A program made the position numbers and the translations under genes. A model generated the notes under the pieces. It was not told where the DNA came from and made no database searches. It was given only the letters and a program-made list of their open reading frames with translations. A DNA stretch of 64,000 nt from Muraenolepis orangiensis (Eukaryota > Chordata > Actinopteri > Gadiformes > Muraenolepididae). The number at the start of each line of letters is the position of its first letter. Position 1 is the stretch's first letter. The stretch lies in contig CM051019.1 in NCBI GenBank assembly GCA_027704905.1, positions 24,052,038 through 24,116,037 on the forward strand. Direction: 5' to 3'. Shown here piece by piece: positions 1 to 11,046 of this stretch.

Positions 1-245
1 TTGCCAAGTCATTTCCCAAGGTGGCCTGCAACTCAGACCTAAAGATTTCCGCAGTGTAGAATGTGGAGAATTGAGAGAATTGAGAGAAATAGAATTGAGA
101 GCTGGGACATGTATCGCGCTGTCAGCCGGGGCAAAGTGCACTTCCATTTACTCAGCTTCAGTTGAGATTGAGTTGTAGTCGACGGCTTTCCAGATTTTCC
201 GGGCATTTTCGCTACCAAAACACTAAGTACCAGAATCCAGACAAG
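1..245 (-). mobile_element. L1-type LINE, 5' end with start of ORF1 (block A copy, cut by window edge)
   Basis: The minus strand reads an ORF1 start at 206 (MPGKSGKPSTTTQSQLKLSK) and continues toward position 1, where the window ends. The same sequence lies at 54,160-54,400, contiguous there with a recognisable L1 ORF1 coiled-coil/RRM region, which identifies this fragment. Relative to block B this copy lacks about 45 bp near 146 but keeps the ORF1 start codon that block B has lost. It is a fragment here; the rest of the element may lie beyond the window. Confidence 0.7.
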
Positions 246-559
246 TACTAAGTACTCGTCAAAAAAAAAAATATATATATAACAAAGAAATTGTAATTGT
301 AAGGTGCCTATATTATACAATTAATGATTTTGCTGCAGGAGCTCCCAAACTTCCGTGTCACTCCATAGTTAGCCAAGCCGGAAGTCCAAAAAACATTTTT
401 TGATGCTGTTTCTCCTTTTACAAACATCAAGTCAATTTTGCCGGACAGTGTTATGAGCCCTTTTCCTTTAATCCTCGCTTAACTCTCTAGATGTCATTGC
501 CTACGTTGTTTTCAAGTGTTATTGTTATCGTCAGGAAGCTCAGGAGGAACACCACTATT

Positions 560-945
560 TTTCCCTCCCATCATTAAGGTTTGCCAATCGATCCCGTATT
601 TCCCCCTAGGTTCCAGGCAGGTGGTCTTGCTGGGGCACAATGTGTCAGGTGGTGCCAGATCGCCCCTGTTTTCTTTTTGACTTTCATGACGTGTGAGGTT
701 GCCAACGTTACCTCCCACGGTCCTGTCCACCTTGGTTCATTCTACTTGCATTTGTGGACTTTTATCCACGCCCAGTCACCTGGCTCAAGAACTGGGGTCT
801 GTTTTCCCTCATTGATTTGGGAAAACAGAACTTGTCCGGCTTTGGTTAGTGCTCTGGTAGACTCTGTTATCTCATGCGTTAGTTCATCAAGGCTAGGTCC
901 CCTTTGCCACCAGTCTCTTTGTCACCAGTCTTGCTGACTGTGGAT
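560..945 (-). pseudogene. endogenous retrovirus fragment: end of pol (integrase C-terminus) running into start of env
   Basis: Read on the minus strand, 945 to 600 encodes a segment with the Gly-Asp-Trp and Trp-Thr-Gly-Pro pattern of the C-terminal domain of retroviral integrases, interrupted by an in-frame stop. It is followed after the pol stop by a short hydrophobic, signal-peptide-like start in another frame, as expected for a pol/env junction. No LTR, protease or RT is adjacent, so this is a relic. The 1,080-bp stretch 287-1,366 that contains it is absent from block B. Family assignment (class of fish ERV) is not possible from this piece. Confidence 0.5.
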
Positions 946-1366
946 AACATTTATTATGTTATTGTCAAAATGGCTACTGTTGTATAGACTCAGTTTTTCT
1001 GGATTACCGAATCTGGGGATGACTTAGAGATAACCATGCATTTTGGCTACACTTAGTGTACTCATCTAGTGAATGTGTCTGTGAGTTATTAGCAACATTT
1101 TTGACCTTCCTTTCATTCAGCCATATCTATGAAATGAATGTCAATATGCTTGAATAGGGCATGCTTGAATGTGCCCTATTGCTATGTAGTTCTCTATGAT
1201 GTCTTGTGTATATAGAGAGAACCAATGTTATTCAATGTTCACCTTCATCCAAAACAAAAAACTAAAGATAAACAATACAAATAAATGAAATTAAATAACA
1301 ATATCACAAAATAATTCCTCAATAAAACACAACAACAGCTTCTTCTTGTGGTCACCAGGGCTCCAA
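946..1366. other. non-coding, unassigned
   Basis: AT-rich sequence with no ORF, splice-phase-consistent exon or recognisable repeat end. It belongs to the 1,080-bp stretch missing from block B and may be decayed ERV or flanking DNA. Confidence 0.4.
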
Positions 1367-2950
1367 AAGGAGAACCCAGTCAGTCTGCCTCCTGCCAGAC
1401 ACCAAGGAGAAGCTTGAGATCACTACAAGGGGAGGAAAGGACGGGGAGGGAATCTTCACTTGACAACTGACTAGCAGGGAGCGCTTGGTTTACCCTGTCC
1501 CAGTTAGACCAGCACCTTAAGTGATTTCCTCCTCAATGTCTGCTGGCACACACTGACCAAGCATCCAGAATTAATTGCCTAATTGTGAATCTTAAAATAG
1601 CAAAAATCCACCTTAATTATGTCATTACTTTTAACTTTGTCACAGTTCTAAAGGTTTGAACAATTCTTATTTTTTTTATTGCATTCACACATTATTGAGC
1701 AAACCTACACGTACATTGGACTTCTAGAATGCTCCCAGAAACGGACCTTCCGTGCAGTGCTTCATGAACTCAGTACCCCATTCTCTCTGTACCCCTTCCT
1801 CTTTCTCAGTACCTTATTCCTCTTTCACTCAGTATCACTTACACTCTGCTGCTGGGGCAATAAACCCACTCACATCAATCAAACACACCCTCCAACTCAC
1901 AGACTGTCAGTCTCAGACACTTGCCTCACACGTCTGAGCTGATCCAGATTTCCACTAAACCTGGGTGTAATAAACCCCTCTCCTCATAAACCCTTAGTCT
2001 GTGATTAAGACCAAAGCCAAACACTTGTTGTGTATTAGAAAGCCTCACATTGCTGTATCATAGACCATAGAGTGGTTCACTTTTGTTTACTCCATTTAAG
2101 ATGGACACAGGTTTTCTTAATGTTTTAATTGGTGTTGTAATACTAATGTAATAAATCATTTAAGGTTACACGTTTTTATTTTATTTTAAGTTTCATATCA
2201 CCTTTTTGTTTATCTTTAACTGTTTTAGGTTAAATGACTGTGTTGACAGTTGCTATCCATGTTTGTTTGACACCATCGCTCTTTTTTTTGTAAAGCGTCT
2301 TTGTATATCATGAAAAGCGCTATATGAATCCAATTTATATTATTATTGATAGCAACACACCCTTTGTTCCAATACCGGGACCTTTATCAATTAGTATAGT
2401 TGATATTTCTTTCTCTCCGGTGGTATTTCAGCTCATGTGAACTGAATGTACAGAATTAACAATCTTTCCCGTACCTACGTATCTTTTAACATTACCATAT
2501 TAACCTCATTAACATGATTGATATCAACATTTCGGTTGGAAGGGTTAGTGGTTGGAGTCAGGGTTAGGGTCAGGTTGTTGATCAATTAAATACCACTGTT
2601 AATTGTTATATAAATCAGTGATAGAAAAGACAACATGTTCTGGATCAATATGTTCTAGATATTCAGTGTGTATGTGCCTGGTTGTGGTGCGTGTCGTGCT
2701 TCTCAGGTCAACGGCTTCCCTCATGTGTGTGTGTGTTGCTGCATGTCTACGTGTGTCACTTCCCTGTTGGTTGACCTCAGCTGTGGTGGACCCGTCTCCT
2801 TCCTGCTCCTCTCCCGCCAGTCAGTTGGTCTCCTTGCGCCGGTTTCATCACAAGGGGGAATGTGCTAACTTCTTTGAGTCATTTTCTTTTGCAAACGCAG
2901 CGGGCACAAATTGTTATTTTTTTAAGATTATAAGAAATGTTCCTCGTATT
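1367..2950. other. shared non-coding segment of the duplication, with an L2-like 3' tail
   Basis: Co-linear with 54,464-56,011 in block B. No gene is recognised. At 2,285-2,345 the plus strand carries a 'gtaaagcg...gcgctatat' tail followed by ATT repeats, the form seen at 3' ends of fish L2/CR1-group LINEs and dependent SINEs. The LINE body upstream is not recognisable. Confidence 0.45.
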
Positions 2951-3081
<131 letters not shown>

Positions 3082-3167
3082 AGAATTGAGAAAGACAACC
3101 TCCTGCTCCCTCTCCTGTTTGGAGAGTGACTTGTGTGCACATGAACTGTAGTGGTGTGTACGTAACG

Positions 3168-3170
<3 letters not shown>

Positions 3171-3237
<67 letters not shown>

Positions 3238-3301
3238 TTGTATATATATATCCCCCCTATGTATGTGTGTATGCGTATGTGTGTGCATGTGTGTGTATGT
3301 A

Positions 3302-3338
<37 letters not shown>

Positions 3339-3418
3339 CCCCCCTATGTATGTATGTATGTGTGTATGTATGTGTGTATATGTGTGTGTGTGTGTATGTC
3401 TGTGTGTGTGTGTATGTT
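3171..3418. repeat. compound (TA)n/(TG)n microsatellite
   Basis: A TA run (about 3,171-3,204), a TG run (3,205-3,232), then alternating TATG and TG stretches, with the ten-base insert 'tatcccccct' occurring twice. It abuts the probable LTR that starts near 3,416. The block B counterpart at 56,225-56,462 is shorter. Confidence 0.9.
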
Positions 3419-5219
3419 GTGGCGCCCCGGGCTCCACTGGGAAGCATGCTGGGCAACCCTTGGGCCAGGTGGTAGAACACCGGTACTACCCCTCTGAGCT
3501 CCTGGCAGGATCAGCACCACGGAGAGCTCAGACGGTAACCGCCCACTCGTCAGGCCGAATGGGGAACATCTGGAGCGGCTCGTCAGGCCTGACGCCGTAC
3601 ACCTGGAGGGGAGCCACTCAAGAAGGCCAGAGGCAGGGATAAAAGGAAGAGCGTGGAAGGAAGAGGAGAGGAACAGTATGTGGTAAGAGGCCGCAGGCCA
3701 ACCCGGACTAAAAGCTGCGGCGTGCTATAGGACTGTTAATGCCGGAGCAGGATTGTTAATGGGGATTGTGTCTTTCCCCAGCCTTAACCCCTGGCGGCGG
3801 TATTGCTTCTTCTTCTTCTTTTGTGTATCATCGTCATATGTCCAGCTCAGTGTCACAAAGCCACGCTCTCGTCTATGGTCCCACTTGGAAGAGGCCAGCC
3901 TCTGAAGGAGGTCTGTACAGAGGACAGGTGGTGATTATGTGGTCGGCAGTCTGCTCAGGCTCGCCACACTCGCATACTGCGCTGTCTGCTCAGGCTCGCC
4001 ACACTCGCATACTGCGCTGTCTGCCAGGCCCCACTCCTTCATGGACGCTTTGAAGCGACCAACCCCAGTACGGAGGCGGTTCAGCAGGGTCCAATGCCGG
4101 CGTGGTAGATGTTCTCCTTCGACTCCGTCTCCCGGGTCTTGGATGTGATGGTGCAGACGTGTGGGCTCAGCCGACTCCCATTCCTGCTTCCAGGAAGTTG
4201 CTAGCCATGCCCTTGTAGACAGGTCCTCAGGGATGGAACCAAGCATCTCTTGTGCTGTCCTGTTGTAGGGGTGACGGGACTTGAGTCTGCTTGGGCACTG
4301 CCTTTGTTGTTGTTTCGTGCAGGATATGCCAGTCATGTTCTTGGGCTTTCCTTGCAAGTGCGAGGATAGCGGCCTCTCGTCGGAGACCGGCCGGGGCAAT
4401 TACCGCTAGGACTGGCAGGTAGGACACGGGGGTGGGCTTCAGGCAACCGGTTATGATCCGAAGGGCATTGTTGATGATAGGATCAACCTTCTTCACATGT
4501 GGGCTTCTACTCCAGACTGGGGCGCAGTATTCGGCAGCAGAGAACACCAGGGCTTGTGTGGAGATTCGTAGTGTCCTGGCGGAGGCACCCCAGGTTGTGC
4601 CAGCAAGGCGGCGGATAAGCGAGACCCTTGCTGTCACTTTGGCTCTCACTTCCTCAAGGTGCTGTTTGTAGGACAGTGTCCTGTCCAGCCGAACACCGAG
4701 GTACTTGGGGGCTAGTTGGTGCTCCAGGCGCTTGTTGTCGACGGACACCGACAGTTCCCTTTTGGCCTTGTTGCACAGGTGGTATGCGGCCGACACAGTC
4801 TTCCCAGTACTGAGCTGCAGACGCCACTTGCGCAGGTAGGCAGCCAAGATGCCCATGTCCTGGTTGAGACCCTGTTCCACCACTGACCATGTTGTTCGAC
4901 GCAGCATGATGGCCAGATCATCCGCGTAACCATATTGTCTGGATGTTGTATCCGGGAGGTCGTGGATGTAAATATTAAACAGCAGTGGTGAGAGGACAGA
5001 CCCCTGTGGCACCCCGTTTCTCAATCTCCTCGCTGTGTGGGCGGTGTTGCTGCCCTAACGGGAGCCCCAGGAGGCGGACCAACACCCCCGAGCCCCGGCC
5101 CAGGACGGCTACCCAGGGACAACTAAGAAAGAGAGAGACGGTACCCCAACCGGGAGGACCTTTTTGATTTACCGTTATCCCCTTTCCCCCCTACCCCCAC
5201 CTGTTTAAGGAAATAAAAC
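3416..5219 (+). mobile_element. probable solo LTR, interrupted by a LINE (block A copy)
   Basis: After removing the LINE at 3,808-5,039, the two flanks (3,416-3,807 and 5,052-5,219) join into about 560 bp of GC-rich sequence. It starts TGTTGTGGCGCC, has a TATA-like 'gataaaagg' near 3,639 and a polyadenylation signal 'aataaa' near 5,212. In block B the same unit continues to an end in CAACA at 58,279, giving TG...CA termini. No internal retroelement genes or clear target-site duplication are seen, and the block A copy is cut short by a (GT)n run, so the LTR call is tentative. Confidence 0.42.
3808..5039 (-). mobile_element. 5'-truncated non-LTR retrotransposon (LINE) with RT C-terminal half, block A copy
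   Basis: The minus strand encodes the second half of a LINE reverse transcriptase, from 5,024 downward: NGVPQGSVLSPLLFN (RT motif 4), then YADDLAI (catalytic motif 5), then the thumb and C-terminal region. A frameshift near 4,290-4,390, also present in block B, moves the rest (LKSRHPYN onward) into another frame. A block A-specific 35-bp tandem duplication near 3,949-4,018 disrupts the end. The element finishes with (GAA)n and is flanked by the 12-bp target-site duplication 'ggcggtrttgct' (3,796-3,807 and 5,040-5,051). The RT resembles the jockey/I-like groups; the exact family is uncertain. It is dead. Confidence 0.85.
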
Positions 5220-5246
5220 CGTGTGTGTGTGTGTGTGTGTGTGTAT
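5220..5246. repeat. (GT)n microsatellite
   Basis: About 27 bp of GT. The block B homologue at 58,286-58,366 is about 80 bp, and the 50 or so bases before it in B (end of the LTR) are missing here. Confidence 0.85.
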
Positions 5247-6346
5247 AGGCATCCACTTTGATGACCATGCATTCTGTTCCTCTCAAGTTAGTTTAGAGTG
5301 ATTAGTTTATTTATTTTTCCCCCCTAAAGCCATCACGCGGTACATTGAAATGATCCACTTACTTATTCCCAATTAGTGCACAGCAGTGGTGAAGCGTCAG
5401 GGCCTTCAAGGTATTCAGAGAAGACCCTGGAACTCTCAGATGAAACAAAAAAAATCGAATTAATTGTATTAATAAAATGTAATACAATTTAATCAAATTT
5501 AATCAAATTTTAAATTAAATGAATAAATGAGAATCGTATCTGTGTTGTTATCTGTAATATTACAGTGTTACGTTGATTTGTTTGTCTTTCTCGGTCCATG
5601 CACTACGCATTTGAGTGGTTTTGTGTTGCAACCAATCAGATATTTTTCTGGGTTGCTGGGAAGAATATCCTTCAACCAAAGTATTCCCGCTGACTTTGGC
5701 CCTTAGACTGAATGAGAGCGTACGTTTGGATTGACAATTTGATCAACCAATCATATAGTGATTTGTAGCCAATGGGCGTATTCTTTCAGATTTCCCCACA
5801 GCTCAATAGGGAGCTAGAAGGTATACTGGCTGGAGCGAGAGTGGATCTAGCGTAGTGCTACGTTGTTTCTACGTAGGATTTTCATTGTCAAAATGGCGAA
5901 GGCGAAGATGATGGGCTGTTACTTCACTACATGGACACTGCTTTACCAACTATGGTACACTTGGAAATTGGCTGCGACAATCTTATCTGCCTAAATGAGA
6001 TAAGGGAAATCATCTTGATGTGACCCATGAGGTTTATTTGTTTTAAATTGTATTATTATTTTTTTTATCATTTGTATTACGGTATTATTATTATTATTGT
6101 TAATAATAACGTGAGTGACAAATAAAGGAATTCTGATTCCCACAGATTCACGACAGTATCATCATTGAAAAAAAGCAACACACAATGTTCGCGATGTTGT
6201 TGCTATCACCCCGTCGGACGGTGATAGTGGGGGGGGGGGGGGTCTGTTATTTTGGGGGTCGCGGGCTGAAAAGTTGGGGAACCCCTGGTCTACAGAAGGT
6301 CCAGTTGGGATAGACACGCTTCGCCACTGGTGCACAGTAGCCTATA
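5247..6346. other. shared non-coding segment around a conserved 33-codon ORF
   Basis: Co-linear with 58,367-59,320. It contains CCAATCAG boxes at about 5,632 and 5,748, a short ORF at 5,893-5,994 and a polyadenylation signal 'aataaa' at about 6,121. This is a transcript-like arrangement, but there is no recognised gene. A G-run of about 13 lies near 6,229. Confidence 0.4.
5893..5994 (+). CDS. conserved 33-residue hypothetical ORF (block A copy)
   Basis: ATG in a fair context (tcaaaATGg) opens a 33-codon frame. The N-terminus is Lys-rich (MAKAKMM), followed by an aromatic, hydrophobic segment (TTWTLLYQLWYTWK...) that could span a membrane, and the frame closes with TAA. The block B copy at 59,012-59,113 is intact with a single substitution (Tyr to Phe in QLWYT). 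A polyadenylation signal follows about 130 bp downstream. I do not recognise it; it could be chance in a slowly diverging duplicate. Confidence 0.25.
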   Translation: MAKAKMMGCYFTTWTLLYQLWYTWKLAATILSA

Positions 6347-7253
6347 TACCGTATTGACCCGAATATAAGACGACCCCGATTATAAGACGAGCCCTCTTTT
6401 TCAAGACTCATTTTTGGAAAAAATAAATAAATAAAGAAAAGACCAAATCTTTTTTTTATAAAGAAAATAATTTTATTTGAAAATAATGATAACACACATC
6501 ACACATTGTGTTCAAATTTGCCTAACTTGGCAAACAAAAACAAAAACTGCCTCTTTAGGTACAGTCACTGCCTCTTTAGGTACAGTCTTGTGTTTTAAAA
6601 CCACGTACGGGGGACGTGTTGTCCCATCTGCGAGGCGCGTTAACATGACCGTTACTGGCTCTTCTCGTTTCCAGTCACTGATTTCACAATCGACTTCACA
6701 ATCACTGATTTGCCGCCTTTCCTATGCCCCGTGACAGATGTTGGCATCTCAAAATACACAGGCGTTTGATCAGCATTGCCCATCTGATCAAGGGGGTATG
6801 AGTTCTTCCTTAACTTGATCACATATCACTGATAAGACAGGAGCTTCTCTCTGAAGTCTGAGGGCAGGCGCTGGGCTTGTCCTGCGTCGCAATGACAGGT
6901 GTTTGATGTCTGCTTCGTTTATCACCATTATCTTAAAATTGGCATCGTAACTTCGTCTCTCCTGTTTATTAACTTGCCCTACTTTTGAGCCACTTTTTTC
7001 AAGTTGGTCGCTGTGTCTCTCCATTTCTATCTCTCCAGGTAACTGTTTTTATGTACTGTTACTTTAAGACTTTGAGTTACTTTAAGTGTCGCGCGGTGTC
7101 TCGGAACACTCGTTTGGCGCGATCTGTTGTTGCGCAATTACATGTGCAATTACGGTACATCGAAAAGTCTAAACCCCGATTATAAGACGACCCCTCTTTT
7201 TCAGATTTTTTTCTAGGAAAAAAACCCCGTCTTATATTCGGGTCAATACGGTA
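6347..7253 (-). mobile_element. pogo/Tigger-like DNA transposon, internally deleted (block A copy)
   Basis: Terminal inverted repeats 'ccgtattgacccgaatata' (from 6,349) and its complement (ending 7,251) are flanked by TA, the target of Tc1/mariner/pogo elements. On the minus strand, 7,024 to about 6,620 encodes transposase pieces: a RRSYDANFKIMVINEAE stretch like the N-terminal DNA-binding helix-turn-helix of pogo-like transposases, then RLPSDFREKLLSF and a GNAD-containing start of the DDE domain. Most of the catalytic domain is missing and frames are broken, so it is non-autonomous. Confidence 0.75.
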
Positions 7254-7890
7254 TATATATTTTTTTGTGTGACAATAATATATGAATACAATAATCTCGG
7301 GCGTTCAGCGTCGGAATCACACTCAATCAGTGGCCTAACCAGCCGGGGGAATATATACGGATGCAGTTATGCAAGTGTGTTTAAGTACGACGGAGAGTGA
7401 GAGTGATGGATAACCAGGACTAATAATAGATAGCTTCGATTGTCTTGTATACGCACACGATGTGACGCTAGAACTAAATAATAATAATGCTGGCTTTTAT
7501 ACAGGCATGTGATCGGCCCACTCAGTTTCTTTCATCTCATTATCTGCTCAGTTGGGACAGAGTCTGTCTGCTCTTGTATTTCCTTCCCTTGGATTTGAAT
7601 CCCTGCACCTCAATTCAAAAAGCTTGTTTTTGTTCTTTGTTAAAAATGTATACAAATGTCAATGTTTGAGGATTTTATGCATTTTAAATTGTAAGGAATA
7701 CATTTCACAGTCAATTAAATTGCAGTATTTAGATTATTAGTTGCTTTCACTGTTAAAACATTTGTAGAGAAATGGCAGGTGCTTTGAACAGTTTTAAACT
7801 GTAAAATATACAAGTTATGTCAATTGCTTTACATTTTTACCTTTTTTTAAAACAAAATAGTTCTGGCAACCACAGCTACCAGTTGATCTC
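7254..7890. other. shared AT-rich non-coding segment
   Basis: Nearly identical to 59,731-60,375 in block B. No gene, repeat end or RNA is recognised. Two overlapping 60-residue frames (7,487-7,740) lack any motif and are probably chance. Confidence 0.4.
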
Positions 7891-7894
7891 AGTT

Positions 7895-8198
7895 TTATAC
7901 AGTCTATAAATACAGTTCATAAATACAGTATATAAATACAGTATATAAATACATTTCATGAATATAGTCTATAAATACAGTTCATAAATACAGTATATAA
8001 ATACAGTATATAAATACATTTCATAAATATAGTCTATAAATACAGTTCATAAATACAGTGTATAGATATTGTCTATAAATACAGTGTATAAATACAGTTT
8101 CTAAATATAGTCTATAAATAAAATATATAAATACAGTCTATAAATACATTTCATAAATATAGTCTATAAATACAGTTTATAAATATTGTCTATAAATA
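7895..8198. repeat. 13-bp minisatellite, first part
   Basis: Tandem units of the form 'agtctataaatac', with variants such as 'agttcataaatac', 'atttcataaatat' and 'agtgtatagatat', at an exact 13-bp step. Variant units recur in the same order, a sign of block-wise amplification. The array is interrupted by the retroposon fragment at 8,199-8,437. Confidence 0.9.
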
Positions 8199-8437
8199 AC
8201 AACAACAAATCGTGAGGATTGAATCCTCTTTATTGGTCACATACATGAAGACATACAGTGAAACGTGTTCTCTGCATTTAACCCATCCTAGTATTAGGAG
8301 CAGTGGGCAGCTATTCATACAGCGCCCGGGGAGCAGTTAGGGTTAGGGTCTTCCTCAAGGACACCTCGACAGTTTTTGCTAGGAGGAGCCGGGGATCGAA
8401 TCAGCAACCTTCCTCCTGAGCTAGACTGCCGCCCAGT
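8199..8437. mobile_element. retroposon fragment (fish LINE/SINE 3'-type) inserted in the minisatellite
   Basis: A non-repetitive 240-bp insert with the phrases 'tttattggtcacatacatg', 'gcatttaacccatcct' and 'gcgcccggggagcagt', known to me as a dispersed fish repeat. It is absent from the block B array, so it inserted after the duplication or was lost from B. The family is not certain. Confidence 0.5.
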
Positions 8438-8439
8438 TT

Positions 8440-8876
8440 AATACAGTTAAATACAGTTTATAAATACAGTCTATAAATACAGTGTATAAATTCAGTCTAT
8501 AACTACAGTATATAAATACAGTATATAACTACAGTATATAAATACAGTCTATAACTACAGTATATAAATACATTTCATAAATATAGTCTATAAATACAGT
8601 TCATAAATACAGTGTATAGATATTGTCTATAAATACAGTGTATAGATACAGTTTCTAAATATAGTCTATAAATAAAATATATAAATACAGTCTATAAATA
8701 CATTTCATAAATATAGTCTATAAATACAGTTTATAAATATAGTCTATAAATACAGTTTATAAATACAGTCTATAAATACAGTGTATAAATTCAGTCTATA
8801 ACTACAGTATATAAATACAGTCTATAACTACAGTATATAAATACAGTCTATAAAAATAGTCTATCAATGATATAGT
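8440..8876. repeat. 13-bp minisatellite, second part
   Basis: Continuation of the same 13-bp array after the retroposon. It includes a near copy of the 8,000-8,198 unit order and ends just before the hAT terminus at 8,885. Confidence 0.9.
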
Positions 8877-8950
8877 ATATACAGCAGGGCTTCTCAAACT
8901 CCGGACCAAGGTCCGGATCCGGACCGAACTGCAAATCAATCCGGACTGGA

Positions 8951-10667
8951 CCCTGTGTCAGTGTGCGAGCTATACCACGGTCTCCGGGGGAGCCGGGATT
9001 TTTTTTTTGGGGGGGGATCTGCCTTTTTGTTTAGTATATTTTACAATATACTGCCTTTATCTTTCCCACTCTGCTTTTTTATTTCGTTCTCTCTCACATT
9101 CTGACGTCACGTGTTAATTTTAATGGCGCTGACGTGACGTTCATTTCAGCAAAAGCCAAAGTACCGTACCGCGTGGTGGTTAGGGTTAGGGGGGGGGGGG
9201 TTACCGTAACCGTTTGGTCCGGTTTTTCACTAAATAACATATAAGAACATGTTTGTTGTGACACAACACGACATGTACTTGTTCATTAATTTGTTACATT
9301 TTAACCAATAGTATAATGGCGTTTATCAAGTGAGTTTAACCCACCTGAATGAACAACAATGATAGACAAGGTTTAACACTAACGTTACTCTGTGGCTCAT
9401 TTCCTCATTTAATGAGGAACTCCTAACCAGAGCAGAAACCTTCTGTCCTGCTCAACACCAGGGCCTAGGTGGGTGTGGTGGTTCATTGCTGCGGAAACAG
9501 CAAATCCATTAAAGCGTAGAGTAAATATATGCAGAACTGAGGTTTTATTTTAATTAATGATCGCTCAAGGTTTTAATGTTGGATTTCATTGTATTATTTC
9601 TTAGTGTGTGTTTCGCTGCTAGTTCAAGTGTCCTGCATTACAAACAAACAAAATAATCATTATTATTAGGTCTGAGGTCCAGAAACACGGTTTATATTAT
9701 TTAAGTTTATATTATATAAGCTTACCTCCAGAAACCAGACCATCCAGGACCATCGCCATAAGAAACACAATCAGACGCATGTTCAGTTCTGCCCTGTTCT
9801 GAACTGTCTGGGTTGGCAGTGGGCTAGATGCACCTCTCATATATCTATCGAGACTGTATCCCAGGCAACGCTCAACGGAGAGTCACGAGGAAGTGTCGCA
9901 AGTGTGCGCAAATAAGATGAGTGACAGTAGGAAAAGAAACAGCATTTGTGTTGAGCATAGTAGACTTATACCTTGTGTCTACTTGCGTAGCGGTAAGGTG
10001 AATATTCTGAAGAGTTCAAAAGGATTGTACTGTCCAGCAGTGTGCGAACTATACCACGGTCTCCGGGGGAGCCGGGATTTTTTTTGGGGGGGGGGGGGGG
10101 GGATCCGTGCATTAATAGCAACAGCACAGACATAGGCCTATTATAAAGAGAACATCTGTTGCACACGGGGTGGTGCCAGAGGTCTACATTTACATGAAAC
10201 GTCCCGATGGATCATGTTCATGTCAACAGATGTCCCGAGCATGTATGGGCTACGCAAACTTCAATCAACTTGATAATAAATAATCCACGGACCACCAATG
10301 TAACGTTTGACTGTTTGACATGTCGCTTGAACGATCGACATGTCAGCAGCAGCAACAATGGCTGGTAAACATGCAGTGCTAACTAAACGAGCTTGTGAGT
10401 GAGCGGGTCGTGGGTGGAGCTGCGGGCAGCGTGCAAGCAGGCGACACTTTTTTCATGAATCATAAACTCTAAATATAATTGTATTTCACTTATTTTACAC
10501 CTTTGAAAAAAAAAACATGCCCAAAATGGAATTTATTTGGTCATCATATCAGTATTTTAGAGAGCTCCCCCCAAATTTCACAAACCATGTTCCCAGGGGA
10601 GCTCATGTCACCACTAGGGGAGCTATAGCTCCCCCTGCTCCCCTCCAGTTCGCACCCTGCCCTGTGT
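8951..10667 (+). mobile_element. composite hAT-type insertion with 8-bp target-site duplication, carrying captured DNA
   Basis: The 8-bp duplication 'ccctgtgt' (8,951-8,958 and 10,660-10,667) flanks an insert whose ends are inverted repeats: 'cagtgtgcga' at 8,959 and 'ttcgcaccctg' ending at 10,659. Block B at 61,442-61,449 shows the empty site. Inside, the left terminal sequence (through 'ctccgggggagccgggat' and a T/G run) occurs twice, at 8,959-9,015 and again at 10,038-10,100. About 1.0 kb of unrelated DNA lies between two left ends, as expected if two neighbouring copies moved as one composite unit or an aberrant repair captured host DNA. No transposase is encoded. Confidence 0.75.
9726..9780 (-). 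CDS. signal-peptide exon of an Ig-type receptor, captured inside the composite hAT
   Basis: On the minus strand, ATG at 9,780 starts an 18-codon signal peptide (MRLIVFLMAMVLDGLVSG: one Arg, then a hydrophobic core and a small-residue end). A consensus donor 'gtaagc' follows after one further base, so the exon ends in phase 1. This is the phase in which the Ig exons at 39,434 and 28,455 begin, so it would join them in frame. It lies within the segment bounded by duplicated hAT ends, and no Ig exon follows it at lower coordinates. It is therefore probably a displaced exon copy, not part of a working gene at this place. Confidence 0.55.
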
Positions 10668-11046
10668 CACATAAGATGTCAATTATATTTAGTTTATAAA
10701 AGTTTCTAATTATTTCGTTTATTTTCTTGTGTCTGACACGTTGTGACAATGACGTGAATATATATTAACTTATGTGCGCGAGTGTGACACGCATTGCAGT
10801 TCGCAAGTTACCTTAAATTATCTTTTGTTTTTACTTCCATGAAAGTGAAAGTCTAACGCTCCCATTGTTGCATTAGGGAGGGGGAGGGGCGAGGTTTTTC
10901 CCCCCAATCAGAAGCACAGCGTCATTGTTATGTCAATTAGTTGTCACTGTTAGTCAGGGACCTGCACACGGAAAGTTGATCAAAAGAACCGAGAATTCAA
11001 AGAAGACAGAGAAATGCCACTATGAATCACAGCTATTTTAAACAGC

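Noticed and set aside
2540..2575. Interstitial telomeric repeat ('gttaggg' motifs, also near 8,338 and 9,180)
   Set aside because: Only one or two hexamers each; expected by chance and within ordinary repeats.
6247..6495. 82-codon minus-strand ORF across the pogo left end
   Set aside because: Composed of transposon terminal repeat and G-run translation.
10517..10699. Short ORF starting MPKMEFIWSSYQ
   Set aside because: Spans the right end of the composite hAT and its target duplication; an insertion-created frame.
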